Shown here: in pieces, positions 33,071 through 46,440 of the stretch
Position numbering within the stretch: the first letter of the stretch is position 1
Layout of the letters: each line of letters begins with the position of its first letter
Source of the DNA: Ochotona curzoniae
Taxonomy: Eukaryota > Chordata > Mammalia > Lagomorpha > Ochotonidae
Assembly: GCF_017591425.1 (NCBI RefSeq)
Contig: NW_024466512.1
Location: forward strand, 23,613,501 to 23,677,500
Direction: 5' to 3'
Length of the DNA stretch: 64,000 bases
Notes under the pieces: model-generated
Seen by the model: only the letters and a program-made list of their open reading frames with translations
Told to the model about the DNA's origin: nothing
Databases searched by the model: none
Program-made: the position numbers and the translations under genes

Positions 33071-35400
33071 AAAGAAGACGAATTGGAAAACACGTTGACA
33101 CAAATAAAAAGGAAACACAGCATATCAAAACTCAAAAGGATTTGACCGAAACAATACTAAGGGGAAAGTTTATAGTGACAAATGCCTACATTTGAAGAGA
33201 AGAATCTTCAATAAACAACCCAACTTTATACTTCAAAGAAAAAGAAAAACAAAGCAGCAAATTTAAAGTTATATATGGAGGGACTAATAGAGATTAGAGT
33301 AGAAATAAATGAAACAGATAATAGAAAAACATTTAGAACATCAGTGAAGTTGAGAGTGGGCTTTTTAAAAAGATCAATACAATTGACAAACTTTTGTGTA
33401 AGCTTACAAAGAGAAAGAAGACTCAGATAAACAGAATTATAAATGACAGAAGAAACATTACAACTAATAATCCCTGAAATACAAAAAAAGGTTACCATGG
33501 GAAATTATTAGCCTTATCAAACTTCCAAAAAACTGAAGAGTAGGGAACAGTTCAGTGCTCTTTTTGAGGCTGGCATTATTCTGATACCAAAGCCATATAG
33601 ACCTATACATTTAGATGTAAGAGTCACTGACAGAATAGAAAATAAAAATCACGAAATCATTTCACCATGTGCAAGAATGGCCTTTGACAAAACCTAGCAT
33701 CTTTTATTTTTATGATAAAAATCTCTTAGAAGGTTAAGAAAAACGAAACTATCTCAACATAATCAGCACCATACATGAAAAACCCGTATATAACATACTC
33801 AGTGATGAAGAACTGAAGCTTTACCCCTAAAATTATGAATAATTCCTTATGTCTACTCTAGTCACTTCTGTACAATTGGAAATCTGGGGCAGAAAATTAG
33901 AAAAGGAAAGTAAATAAAGAGTCCAAATTAGAAAAGTATTAAAAATTATCTTTTTAAATGATGTAATCTTACATGCAGAAAATCGTAAAACTCCACAAAA
34001 AATTTTTAGACTAAATGAATGCAGTTTTACTAAAGCATCCAATATCATTACATAAAAGTTGTTTTGTAGAATTATGATTCATCCCAAAAGGAAATTAAGA
34101 AAATCCCTTTAATTGTAGCATTATCAAAAAATAAAAATAATGTGGAATATACTTCACTAAGGAAATGAAAGTCTTATACAATTAAAATAATGTAACATTA
34201 GTGGAACAAGTTTGGTACAAATAAACGAATTTATCTTCTATTCATGCATTGAAAGACTTGATATTATTAAACTGTCCATACTACTCAAAACATTTGATAG
34301 GTTCAGTTCTGTTTCTTTCAAAATTCCCAGTTTTTTAAAAAGTAGAAGGACAATGCAAATATCCATGTGGATCACAAAGGATCCAGAAAACCAGAACTGC
34401 AGATTGGAACATAATTGAAAGGCTAGAAAGTAGCCCAGCATTGAGGGACCAGCATATAGTCAATCAGGAATCATGCCAAGAATACATATTTGGATATATT
34501 TCTGATAAATGGTGCCGGAAAAATAGTATATCTACATGCAAAGTAATGAAATTGGATCTTTTTCTCATGCCATTCACAGGAATCTAGTCAAAATAGATTA
34601 GAAAATTAAAAGCAAGGTCTGAAACTGTCCTAAAGGAACCATGGGAAGAACACTTCAGGACATTGACCCAAGGAAGTGGTTTCTCTGACACGACACAGAA
34701 GTACAGGCAGCAAAAGCCGGAAACAAACACATAAGATAGCATCTAAGTAAAAAGCTCCATGCAGTAAAGGAATTAACAGCATTAAATGCAGCCTATTTGG
34801 AGAAATTATTTACATGCTACACATCTGACACAAGATTGATAAACAAATTATAAAAGGAACTCTAACTCAATAGCGAAAAAGTCAGGTAACAGGATTAAAC
34901 AGTGAGGATAGGACTTGAGTAGACATTTTTTCATTTTGTGCATACTTTTGTATGTACAGCTTTATACAAAGATACTCAACATCACTAATTGTCAGAAAAA
35001 TGAGATAATCAACTTACAACTGTCAGAATAAATGAAAAAAACAAAAGCACAAGCAAAACCATTTTTGCAAGGATCTGTTTAGCTTGGAACATTTATACTC
35101 TGTTAATGAGAATATAAATGTGTTGTATCCACTATCAAAAATTATGTAACATTTCCCCAGAAAATAAAAAACAGAAATACCATATTGTATAGAAATTCTT
35201 TTTCTGTGCATTTCTTCAAAAGAGTAGAGGTCAGGATAGGAAGATACATATTCACTTTTAGTTTTGCTGCAGTGTTATTAACAATAGCAGATATGGAAAC
35301 AGCCTAAAAGTCCATCAGCAATTGACTTGATAAAGAAAGTGTGGTTAATATATACAGTGACATATTCTCAGAAAAGCTGGAAACCCTGATAATATTTTGA

Positions 35401-36504
35401 ATTTCTGTAGGTTAGTTGTAATGTGTTTTATCATTCCTGATTTTAGTCATATTTTATTCTTCCTGGGCCTTGTAGAAGTTTGACATATTTTTAAACCATC
35501 TTAGAGAAATGTGTTTTTGGTTTAATTCATTTTAGTTGATTCCCACTCTGAACTTTTTTTATTGAAAATTTTTTTTTGTTTGGGTTGATTTTGCTCTTTA
35601 TTTTTTTGGATACTAAAGGTGGAAACAAGCCTATGATCCTGTGATTTGAGATCTTTTTTTCTTTAATGTTACAGGCTTTAAAGCTATAAATTCCCAAGTA
35701 TTGCTTAGCTGAAAATGGATAAATTTATTGCTGATTATTTTTACTTCAGAAGATATAGTAGCAGCTTGTAATCTTGGTTTGGCAGAGACTATCCAGATAT
35801 TTGTTCTGTTTGGACATTGGGGTTGAATATTTACTACCCTGCCAAAACTACAATCTTTAGGAGCATATACACTGTTGCTGGGAATCAATTTTGTCCCAAA
35901 CATTTGTCCCCTAGAAAAAAAAATCCTAACAAAACCATTTACCCAGCTGTCTGCCTACACTTATTTACTTTTATTTACATGTATGGTTTTCTGTGACTTC
36001 TCGTTTTACTACATCAGTTGTTTTCCATGATCACTTAAAGCTGAAGAAAGGTAAGGAAGTAAAGGAAATAGTATTCTAAATGATGAGAGGAACTGGGAGT
36101 TGCAAGGCGTGGATTTTGTTCCCATTTTCACTGCTTGTTAGAGCCAGGCATTTGTTTTAGATCAAGACAGTGTTGTGATCTTAGAAGTGCTAAGAAGTTG
36201 TTCTTAGTTCCTTCAACTCATCTTTGGTTAAAGCTCACTAACTTGGTTTTGATAATTCCTTTTCAAAAATTCTGAGTTTATTCATGGAGACTTATTTTCT
36301 CCTAACACTCTGTCTTAACCCTACTAGAGCACTCATCACACTTTCACGTACTGCTTCCTTGCTTATCTGTCCTTCACGTTCTCTTGAGGACAGAACTCAT
36401 CAATTTGGTTCATGCTTTATATAGTATCTGACAGTATAAGTGTTCATGCAAAAAAAAAACCAAACAGACAATTTATAGACAGGGCAGATTTCTTTGCATG
36501 TTTC
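35401..36504. other. Unique AT-rich DNA
   Basis: No gene is recognised. Confidence 0.45.
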
Positions 36505-36856
36505 TTTTTCTTTCTTTTTTTTTTTTTTAAGATTTATTTATTTTTATTGCAAAGTCAGGTATGCAGAGAGGAGGAGAGACAGAGAGGAAGATCTTCTGTC
36601 CGCCAATGGTTCACTTTCCAAGTGACTGCAACAGGCCAGTGCTGCGCCAATCCGAAGCCAGGAGCTAGGGACTTCTTCCAGTCTCCCACGCAGGTGCAGG
36701 GTCCCAAGGCACTGGACTGTCCTCAATTGCTTTCCCAGGCCACAAGCAGGGAGCTGGATGGGAAGCAGAGCTGCCAGGATTAGAACTGGCACCCAAATGA
36801 GATCCTAGCATGTTCAAGGTGAGGACTTTAGCCGTTAGGCTACCGCACTGGGCCCC
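36505..36856 (-). mobile_element. CSINE, antisense
   Basis: The head complement ends CTACCGCACTGGGCCCC. The TSD TGCATGTTTC lies at 36495-36504 and 36857-36866. The head matches the GGCCTAACGGCTAAAGTCC lineage, as at 544, 53608 and 60992. Confidence 0.9.
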
Positions 36857-36866
36857 TGCATGTTTC

Positions 36867-37655
36867 ATTATTCATCAGTGCAAATTAATATTTTGCATTC
36901 CTTTCCTTTGTACTGAGCGCAGTATTGCCAAGGCAGTATGAATGGCAAATTGAGCATAGAAAATGAAAATGGGAACACTGACACAGAATGAAGTGATCAC
37001 ATAGTTTCAGCCAGTGTTGCTCCACTTGGCTGTGAGCTTAATTTGACCTCACATAGACTGTTTTGTGTGTGTGCTAAAGCTGTCACATTTTTGTCTTATG
37101 GTTTGTGCAGAAATGGAAATAGTATATTTTAATTTGTTAATCTTGCAAAATTGAGTCAGTGATGTTGCACCTGAGAGGCGTGTGTTCAAAGTTACATGAT
37201 GCCAGATGGCTTTCTTTATGTTCTAGGAATAACATTAATGGCTGTCATATATTGTAAGCATGAGAATAATAATAGAAAAGGGAAATAGTTATGATAAAGA
37301 AATTATCTTTTTTTCTGAAGAGAGCTACATTTTTATATTTTAAACTTATTATTATATCTTATATTTAACACTTTTTAAAAAAGATTTTTTGACAATTTAA
37401 ATTCTGGTGAGAAAGGATTATACTTCAGGCTTATGCAATCACTTGCAATTCCTTTTGGATATAATTTTTCATTCATAATGTCTTTGCTCATTTATGGTAT
37501 GCAAAACATTTTTCTTTAAAAGTTATGAAAGTTTATGTTGGGTGAAGCAAATTATAGGATATACATGTAATATATATACACATACATGTTATGTAAGATT
37601 TCCTCTACTCATGTCCCCAAATAATCAATAATTCCTTGGAATACATGTCATTAGG
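36867..37655. other. Unique AT-rich DNA
   Basis: No gene or clear repeat. Confidence 0.45.
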
Positions 37656-37669
37656 AGTTGTGGAAACTT

Positions 37670-38014
37670 TTTTCTTTTTCCTTTTTTTTTTTAAGATTTA
37701 TTTATTTTATTGGAAAGGCAGATGTACAGAGAGAAGGAGTGACAGAGAGGAAGATCTTCCATCCGATGATTCACTCCCCAAGTGGCTGCAAAGGCTGGTG
37801 CTGCGCTGATCCGAAGCCAGGAGCCAGGAACTTCTTTCCAGGTCTCCCACATGGGAGTAGGGTCCCAATGCTCTGGGCTGTTCTTGATTACTTTTCCAGG
37901 TCACAAGCAGGGAGCCTGATGGGAAGTGGAGCTGCTGGGATTAGAACTGGTGCCCATATGGGATCCGGTGCATGCAAGGTGAGGACCTTAACCATTATGC
38001 TATCATGCTGGGCC
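37670..38014 (-). mobile_element. CSINE, antisense, left member of a tandem pair
   Basis: Tail complement TTAAGATTTATTTATTTTATTG, head complement ending TATCATGCTGGGCCC. It abuts the next SINE with only a short pyrimidine-rich spacer. The outer flanks of the pair carry the TSD AGTTGTGGAAACTT (37656-37669) and AGTTGTGTAAACTT (38358-38371). Confidence 0.88.
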
Positions 38015-38357
38015 CAGTTTGTTTTTCTTTTTTAAAATATATGTTTATTGGAAAGTCAGATATAAAGAGAGGAGGAGAGACAGAGAGGAAGATCTTCTGT
38101 CCGCTGATTTACTCCTCAAGTGGCCCCAATGTCTGGAGCTAAGTCGATCCAAAGCTGGGAGCCAGGAACGTCTTCTAAGTCTCCCACTTGAGCACAGGTT
38201 CCCAAGGCTCTGGGCTATCCTCGACTGCTTTCCCAGGCCACAAGCAGGGAGTTCGATGGGAAATGGAGCTGCCAGTATATGAACTGGTATCCATATGGGA
38301 TCCTGGCATGTGCAAGGTGAGGGACTTAAACCACTAGGCTTCTGTGCCGGGCCCAGC
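38015..38357 (-). mobile_element. CSINE, antisense, right member of a tandem pair
   Basis: Tail complement TTTTTTAAAATATATGTTTATTG, head complement ending CTGTGCCGGGCCCA. It is more diverged than its left neighbour, which fits the left copy having landed in this copy's A-tail. Confidence 0.85.
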
Positions 38358-38371
38358 AGTTGTGTAAACTT

Positions 38372-38978
38372 CCAAAACTTTCTCTGTTTACATTTAAATA
38401 TATTTATATGTGAATACATAGCATAGCCAATCTATAAGTAAAAAAACTAAATATTACATATATTTGCAAATAATTTACTTATTTAATCTGCATTCTTGAA
38501 TGTGTGTTTTTGTGGATTTTTGATCAGTACTTTTGTTGATAGTTTTCATAGGAGTAGGATTGATAGAGCAGAGTACTCCCTTCCAGTGTAAATTTGACTA
38601 CCCTTTTCTCTCTCACCCTTGCCAACATGAGTATTTATTGATTTCTGCTGAGAGTGATGTGTCCCTGTATTTGACAATGTCCTGAGCTCTTAGAGGCTGA
38701 GTGTCTTATTCTCCCCATTTGTATGAGCTGTGCTCATGTGTATGTTGATTGTATTTTTCTTAGCAATTTGGAATTTGGATTGTATGGATATTAACATTGT
38801 TAAATATCATTATAAATGTTTTATTTTTTTATTTAAGGAATTTATTAATGCATTATATTCTCAGAACTACAGCAGATATTTGATAATTCCTAGAGCAAAA
38901 TTCTCATACTCATGTTAATGTGCTGCTAAAAGAAAGAGAACAGATTCAGGGTAATGAATAGATGCAGTTTTAATGATA
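38372..38978. other. Unique AT-rich DNA
   Basis: No gene is recognised. Confidence 0.45.
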
Positions 38979-39074
38979 CTCTTCTTCAATCCTTCCTTCT
39001 TCTTTTTCCTTTATACTTTCTTTCCTTACCTTTTTCCTTCTTCCTCCCTCCATGTCTCTCATTCTTTCTTTTTA
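38979..39074. repeat. Pyrimidine-rich tract at an L1 3' end
   Basis: About 95 bases that are overwhelmingly C and T, made of CTTCCTTC, CTTTCC and CTCCCTCC phrases. On the minus strand this is a polypurine run following the antisense L1. Confidence 0.7.
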
Positions 39075-40245
39075 CATTTTTGAGACAACATTTTAACTGT
39101 GCATTATAGTCAAAGAGTTAATGCTCCACTGAGTAGAGAGTTCAGCAAGTAAAAAGAAAAACACCCTGGTTCAGAGGGAATGTAGGCAGGGGCTAAATAG
39201 AATAATCAAATGAAAATACAACCATTTCACTAATATGTAATGCATTTTAAGGCATTCATAGGGCACAACAAGTATAGTAAAATTTTTCTGGTTAAACTAT
39301 TTTAAAACATTTTTATGATTCAGTTTTATAGGCTTGAGAATTTTCTCTTCCACCCTCACCATTTCTCCTCCTCACACTGATTTCTCTTATGTAATTACAA
39401 TAGTGTAGTCCTTCAGCAACAATCACATGTCCATCATTCTGCTATTTAAGTGCATCATCACATTGTAGATATAGACAGTGACAGAAAGTCCAGCGTCTAT
39501 TGTCAAGATATATTTAGCAATTTCACTGGAAGTTCAACTTTTATTCAGGATTTGAGATATATGCTGCACTGTATCTTCACTTCTTGGTATGCTAGTCTGC
39601 TTTATATAGTTCCTCTAGATGAATATTAGCATATACATGTCTGTTTATCTATTGACCTTGTAGTTTTCATGAAGATCCGTATATCAGAGTAAACATGATA
39701 TTTGTCCTTTTGGCATTGGCTTATTTCACTGAGCACGATGTTTTGTAGTTGGGACCGTTTTGTAGCAAATGCTAAAATTTCACTCTCTTTAATGGCTGAG
39801 TAGTATTCTGTGGAATGGATATACAGTTTCTTTATCCATTCCTCTTTTGATGGGCCTCTTGGTTGTTTCAGTGTCTTTGCTATTGTGGATTGTGCTGCTT
39901 TAAATATAGGATTACAGATCCCTTTCTTATTTAACTTTCTTTGGGTATATTCCCAGAGGTGGGATAGCTGGATCATATAGTAGATTGGTTTTCGGTTGTC
40001 TGACTACTCTCCATACTGACCACCATAGGTTTTAATTTTCTTGTTGTGTTTGAGTCTTTAAAGGTACTGGCAATCAGTCTAAGTCAGTGACTTGCAAATA
40101 TTTTCTCCAGTTTTGTTGCATGTCTCTTCACTCTGTTGATTACTTTCTTTGTTTTGCAGAAGCTTTTGAGTGTGACATAATCTTATTTGTTTAGTTTGGC
40201 TTTTGTGTTCTGTGCTTCGGACAAAAGAAGCCTTTAGCACTATCC
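39075..40245 (-). mobile_element. L1 3' end with ORF2 C-terminus, antisense
   Basis: 3' UTR (39.08-39.63 kb), then the ORF2 C-terminal region. The minus-strand frame 39976-39626 contains the characteristic L1 phrase PSKEEWIKKLYIHSTEYYSA followed by IKESEI. It ends near 40245 and is therefore strongly 5'-truncated. Non-functional. Confidence 0.8.
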
Positions 40246-43200
40246 CTGTTCCGCTCCAGAATAATGAATGAGCCGTTAGTCAACAGGTATTAAGGAGAGC
40301 ATGCTTAAATGATAGTATGACAATAAGAATAATTATCTTGCAATGGACTGTAGGTGGTTCTGGGGATATGAATTGTCTGTAACTCCTGTGGATTGGTTTT
40401 GACACCCATTTCCCTTTCTTGCCTCTCTTTGCCAACTTTGTTTGATGTCTCAGCTCAGATCTTGGATTTTAAGTTTGCTACTCCATGGCTTCTGGCTCTG
40501 ACCATTGGCTGTGCTGATGGACAATTACTGGCTAAAATTTCAGTGGATCCCTTGGTTCCAGACCTTCATTTTGGTCCCATTAAAGGCCATAATACTTAAA
40601 CTGATCTCTTGTGTCTATCAGTGGGTGACAGAGCTATGGATAGTTGGGTGAAGCAATGGGAAACTATTTTAAATGTTTTCAGAATGGTAAATGAGAATAT
40701 TTAGTTATTGGATACCAGGTATCTGTGAGCAAGCAGGGGAAAGTTAGAGAGTTGTACATTCTTTTTTTTTTTTTTCTGGCTCTAAAGAACTAGTTATGGG
40801 CAGTTTCTCAGCATAGATGAAATCATATAAATTTCCTGTAATCACTCTATCATCTAGTGTTGGAGAGGAACAGGGTAGACATTGGTATGTACTCCCTATC
40901 CAATATAAAATCTAGAAAACCAAGGAAGACATATATGAGGAAGTTATTCAGTTGAAGAAAAGCAAAATACAGAAAAGTGTGCATAGTATACTGTTACTAT
41001 AAAATACTTTCCTAGAATGTTATACTGGCTAGAATTCTAAGTCATAAGCCATAAAAAAACAAGTCTGACTAATTGAAACAAAATCTCTTGATAAGGATTT
41101 TGGAGGTAAGTTGATAGAAATCTCAGAGTAGTTTGTTTGCTTGTCCATTCCTCCCTCTACTGTATACATTGCTTTCGCCTCACATCACCATGAGGTTTTT
41201 AAAGGCATATATAGTCATCATCTCATTTTAAATCTTGCAGAAAAACCAGTATTCTTTACCCCAGTACATTTCAGGAGATGGAAATTCCTATTTTACAAGC
41301 TAGTTCTCAGTAACATTGTATTTTAAGCACTTTGTGTGCGGTATTCCATTTGTAACTCACAATAATCCTATTAGCAGTTACGGGGCTATAAGACACAGAG
41401 TGTAAGTAATCTGCTTAAGTTCATATGGCTAATAAATGGCAAAGCAGAGGACTCCAGAATCTACTCAGTGAGCCATCTTGATTACTATGCTGGTAAAATA
41501 GGATACAGGATGAATGTTTTGTTTAACAATGGCCAATGGTTATCACAGCCCTTGTTTGTTGTTTGGTATGTTCAGGACATGCATTGCTTGCCACACATGT
41601 AAACAGTTTCTAATTGAGGTACTCAGAACTTCATGCCACCAGCATATCACATGACTGTGTAAGTTAGCTCACCTCTCTGAATAAAAGATTTATTTCTAAC
41701 ATTAAAGCATAAGATAAAGTCATCTTAAACCTATTTTCTGGTCTTACGATTTACTAGTTATTGCCTTAGATAGATTATATAAAGTTGATGTCAGACTATC
41801 TTTTAGTGTGGTGTTACCAGGCTGTCCAGACTGACATTGTGTTGAATCAATTTTTTTGGATTCTTTTTCAGTTTAACTGAGTCTCTGCCATGGCAGACAA
41901 ATTTCTTTCCTGCCTACATTTTGCCTCTGTAATGTTGCTCCTTCTTTTCCCAATCTGTATTTCTTTTCTTTAGGCTTCTCGATTGTCATCTTTGTTGTCA
42001 GATATTTAGTCTTTTTGAATTATTTATTGTTTTGTTATTTAGAGATGCTTGCTTATATTATACATTTTATTATTATCTTAAAAATTCGGTAGAATTTTAG
42101 CCACCTCAAATTTTAATACACAGTTAATTTTTAAACATAGAAATATGTCCCCCAATATATGCTTAAGGACATTCATTTGTGCTCATATTATCCTTTTATT
42201 TTATGCTTTTTGCGATATATTTCCCATATTTTGTTATCTTTGAATGACTCTCTTTTTCTCTGCTAGTGACTCTTATTTATCTATAGTTGTTTTGGGTGAT
42301 GTAGGTACAGAGAAGGGCTACACTGTATTAATTTTTCTGTATGTGTGGAATTTTCCTCATTTTTTGGTAAGTTTTTTTTCAGTATATTTTTGAGATCTGA
42401 GATTTTCCTAGTACAATTCTGTGAGTTTTCCTTTATGTTATGTTTATTTGAAATTCCATATTGATTGTCATGAATTTTAAATTTTATATATGTAGAATTA
42501 TGTTGTTATTAGTCTGTATGTGTGTCTAATACCACCACAGCTAGGCTGAGTGTTTTGAGAGCAAGATCATATCTGTGGACAAGCTTCTGGCCTAGTGCTT
42601 TCAGCAACATGTAGTTCCTTAAATAGAACTCTGAGAAGTGTCTGATAATTACACATTTTAAGCCTTTTGTATTTTTTCAACTCTTTTTCCTCTTTCAAAA
42701 TGCTGTATTAATTTGTTTTTCCAAACAAAGGACTTGTTGATGTTTCCATTTAAAATAGAAAAGTTGTGGCACTTGTTAATACCTTATTATCAGCAAAGTA
42801 AAGCACTAATAGATACTTCAAAATGTTTTTGGTCATCAAGAGACTACCCTTTCTTGATACTAATGAGAACATATATAGAAAAAGAATATAGAGGGTTAGA
42901 AATTCTTCAAAGATAAAAATTGGGGTTTCATTGCATGCATGTATTTATTTAGATCTACAGGTTTCTGTTCATCCTGAGAGAGGCTTATCATAATTCCTTA
43001 CAGTAAGATAGAATGCTGCTTTTTTGTTTTTAAAGAACTATGTTGAGTGAGGTGTCATGTGATATTCCTTTGCAACCGTTGTTCGGTTCTGGAAATGCAA
43101 GTTGGATAATTTTTATTGGTATAAAACTTTGACCCACATACTGCCTGTTTCTGTAAAGTCCGTAAGCCACCTTTTGTTGCTTTTTTTTTACTAAGCTCTA

Positions 43201-44700
43201 ACCTTCTTTCTCATATTCTGAATTCACACACACACGCACACACACACACAGTCAATATATACAAGCATATGTAAAAGAAGGAAGCCCAAAGTCTTTCATT
43301 ATTATGAGGCTTTGTGGTTGCTCTTCTGTTTCTAAATGATAAGTTTTTATTTTAAATATGGATTTTGGAGCATTTGGGAAAGTACACAGAAGGTCTCAGT
43401 AAGTAGGTTGTCCATTGGCAAGAGCTGAAAGTTGTCAGTGAATGCTAAGTTTTAGCAAGAGGAGTGAGACTGAAAATGAAGCATTCTTGGCCTGTTCTGG
43501 AGAATTTGTACTTATTCCAACAATTTGAGTGCCATTTTTTCATTGCTAAACTGGGATTTTTAAAAATTCTACTTTTTAGAAAGACTTCAAGGGTTAACAC
43601 ATTCAGTTGTTTGTGAGGAAGTAACGCCAGACTTGAGGCTCCAAGAGAAGGCTAGAAGAGAAGCTGAAACTGATTCAAATAAGATTTCATTAACTAATTT
43701 GGGGAACATTTGAAGTTGTTCTGAGCTATACAATTCTCCCTTTTACTCATCTCCACTGGCACTCTAAAAATCAGATCACCTGGGGGAAGCAGACTTAAAA
43801 AATTCCAGATGGTGTCTGTGATGCTCCAGCTGTGGAGAATCTCTCCCAGTCAGGCAATCTGCCTTTCTGCCGGAACCCTCTAAAACCGTGCTGCCCATTT
43901 GTCATGCTTCTCCAATTGCAGCCTTCTGGATAGCTTCTTTTTGCCTGTCTGACTCTTCCTTTCCAGTTTTTATCATTCCCTGCCATGAGCTAATGTAGTA
44001 ACTTCTCTTCGTTGGCTATAAATCCATAGACGAACCCAATATAAAATATAGTTTTATAAAGGAAAATTAGAAAACATCTGTTTTTTTTACCCATAAGATT
44101 CATTGTTCACTTGTCTTGTATGGGACGTGACTGTTTGTGCATGTGTGAAAAAGAGAAAAGACAGAATGATGGTGGGAAAGGATAGCATGAGGGTGAGCAA
44201 GAAAGAATTCATACTTCTGTTTTTGCAGCCAGCTGGACAAAATAAATTCATCTCCATGTCAACTTCATTAAAATCCTGGGCTAATGTTGGGAAAGGTCAG
44301 TCTTACTGGCTTGAATGACCTTGATGGAGCTACTGAGGAAATATGTACTTACGGATTGGTCCTGGCTGTTGTCTTGATGACGAGTTTTCTCTGGAGTCAT
44401 TCCCAGACTATTGTGGCAGTTCCTGAAAGTTGATTGACACATCTTACTCTGCAGAGAAGTCAGGTGGGTTTTCCTTGGAGATTGAGCAGTGTTGGGGATT
44501 GGGAGGTTGAAGGAAGAAGCAGATGCCAAGCGAAGCTGCATGCTGTTTGCTGCTTTCTGCCCTCATTGAGTCTTTGTCTTGTGTTACTTTTCAATCTTTA
44601 GAATATTAAATGGGTAAATTTGGAAATTTCAGTTTCTTATATTTAAATTCTATATTTTTGACATTATACATACAGCATATTTTACACATTTAAAACATTT
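40246..44700. other. Mostly unique DNA
   Basis: About 4.4 kb without recognisable genes. It contains a T-run at 40762-40776 and the CA microsatellite at 43225. Sequence at 43730-43990 has balanced composition and could be conserved, but no exon with paired splice sites is evident. Confidence 0.45.
43225..43251. repeat. (CA)n microsatellite
   Basis: About 13 CA units with one CG interruption. Confidence 0.9.
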
Positions 44701-44995
44701 GAAAAGCTTATTTTACTTATTTGAAAGTCAAGAGTTGCAGAGAGAGGGAGAGACAGAAATTTTTTAGATGCTGTTTCACTCTCCTAATGGCCACTACTTG
44801 GCTGAATCCAGGAGTTTCTTTAAGGTCTTCTATCTGGATGTAGGGTCCCAGGAACTTGGGCCATCTTTTTTTGCTTTGCCAGGCAGATTGGCTGGATCAG
44901 AAGTGTAGCAACCAGGATTTGAACCACTGCCTTTGTGGGCTGACAGCCTCACAGGTGCCAGCAGCTTTACCCGCTAAGCCATAATGCCAACCTCG
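44701..44995 (-). mobile_element. Old CSINE, antisense
   Basis: TTATTTTACTTATTTGAAAGTC opens the tail side. The end is AAGCCATAATGCCAACC. Strongly diverged and lacking a TSD. Confidence 0.72.
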
Positions 44996-45721
44996 ATTTC
45001 ATGTATTTAAAAGATATAACTATAATAACGTAACAGTACTTCCTTCTCTATCCTTTTTTCCCTGTGTCACAGTGTGTAATTAGGTTCAAGTATAGTAAAT
45101 GCTTAGTATCCTTTCAAATCTGGGTGGAAAATACATAACTTGGCAAGAACTAAAGGGTTTTTTTTTTTCACAATGCCACTTAAAATTACAGTAAAATTTA
45201 TATATTACAAAATGCAAGTATAATACCTAAGTGTAAAATTTGATCAGTTTTAATAAAAGCACATATCTATGTAACCACAACTTCAATTAAGATCATGTTA
45301 CTGTCACCCAAAAGGTCCTCTGTTATCCCTTTCTGCTCAATCCTAGCCTGCCAACAGTAACCCCTATGTTGATCTCTATCACCATAAATTATTTTGCCTC
45401 TTCTTGAACTTCCTATGAACTCTTTTTTGTTATGGGTTTTTTGAACTTAATATTTATCTATTATTTACTGATTATTTATGTGTATCAATAGATCACTCAA
45501 AATTTCTCCTGATTGTTTTAGTATTATGACTATCCTACCATTTGTATATGCCTTCTTATATTAACTTCTGTTTTCAGTTTTGTGGAGTATAAAGTTTTAA
45601 TTATGATAAATCCCACTTTATAAAAAATTTTCTGTGTGCTTAATGCTATCTTCCTGTCACTAAGAAATATCTCTCTACTTCCAAGGCTACCGAAATTTTG
45701 CTTCTCTGTTTCCTTTTTTGC

Positions 45722-46052
45722 TTTTTTTTTTTTAAGGTTTGTTTTTGCTAGGAAGGCAGATTTTATAGAGGGAGAAGGAGAAATAGAGAGAGAAATCTTC
45801 CATATGCTGACTTACACCCCAAAGTGGCCACAGTGGTACAGCTGAGCTGATCCAAAGACAGAAGCCAGGGACCTGGAGTTTTCATTGCAGTGTCCCATGT
45901 GGATGCAGGGGCCCAAGGACTTGAGCCATCTTCCACCACAAAAGCAGAAATCTGGATTGGAAGTGAAGCATCTAGAACATAAACTAGTGCCCATAGGAGG
46001 TGCTTGGTGCCAGAAGGCAAAGGATTACCTTGCTACACCACTGCAGTAGTCC
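45722..46052 (-). mobile_element. CSINE, antisense, inside L1
   Basis: Tail complement TTTTTTAAGGTTTGTTTTTGC, body CATCTTCCACCACAAAAGCA. TCTGTTTCCTTTT on the left and TCTGTTTTCTTCT on the right may be a decayed TSD. Confidence 0.78.
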
Positions 46053-46204
46053 ATGCTTGTCTGTTTTCTTCTAAAAGTTTTATAGCTTTAACTTTTACAG
46101 TCAAGTCAATGATCTGTTTCATAGTATTTACTTTCAGGTGTATTATTTGTTTCAGATGAATTAATTTTGTCAGAAATTTTTTTACCTTTATATTTAAATG
46201 TTCG

Positions 46205-46338
46205 TTCCAGCAACACCTGGCCAAAATCTGGCTGTTGTGGCTATCTGGGGAGTGAACTGCAATATAGAGATTCTCTCTCTCTGTCCCCTCTTTTTCTTTC
46301 TATCACTCTGCCTTTCAATCAATCAATCAATCCATTTT
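46205..46338 (+). mobile_element. SINE 3' fragment, sense
   Basis: Only the 3' third is present: GGCTGTTGTGGCTATCTGGG, GAGTGAACTGC, and a (AATC)n tail. Confidence 0.65.
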
Positions 46339-46440
46339 TAGAAACAGCTCATTTAACTTCTCTTTTTCCTATTTGAATGCCTTCTGTTTCTTTCTTTTGC
46401 CTAATTGCTCTTGCTAGGACTTAAAGAACTTTATTAATCA

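Larger units (their letters stand above)
32216..35400 (+). mobile_element. Old L1 ORF2 region, sense, with two SINE insertions
   Basis: Sense L1 ORF2 starts near 32250 (GAAATGAAATTAGAAATAAG), is interrupted by the SINEs at 32344-32671 and 32714-33070, and resumes at about 33075 (GAATTGGAAAACACGTTGAC). Recognisable later parts include GAGGCTGGCATTATTCTGAT (RT region) and, near 35.3 kb, the 3' part AGTGTTATTAACAATAGCAG. Heavy decay and deletions leave no usable frame. Confidence 0.72.
45230..46440 (-). mobile_element. L1 3' part, antisense, with SINE insertions
   Basis: Antisense L1 phrases: CTATCACCATAAATTATTTTG (3' UTR), CTAAAAGTTTTATAGCTTTAA near 46072 and TGCCTAATTGCTCTTGCTAGG near 46398 (ORF2). 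Two SINEs interrupt it. On the right it meets the unclassified block and the GC-rich body at 46.8 kb. Confidence 0.6.
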
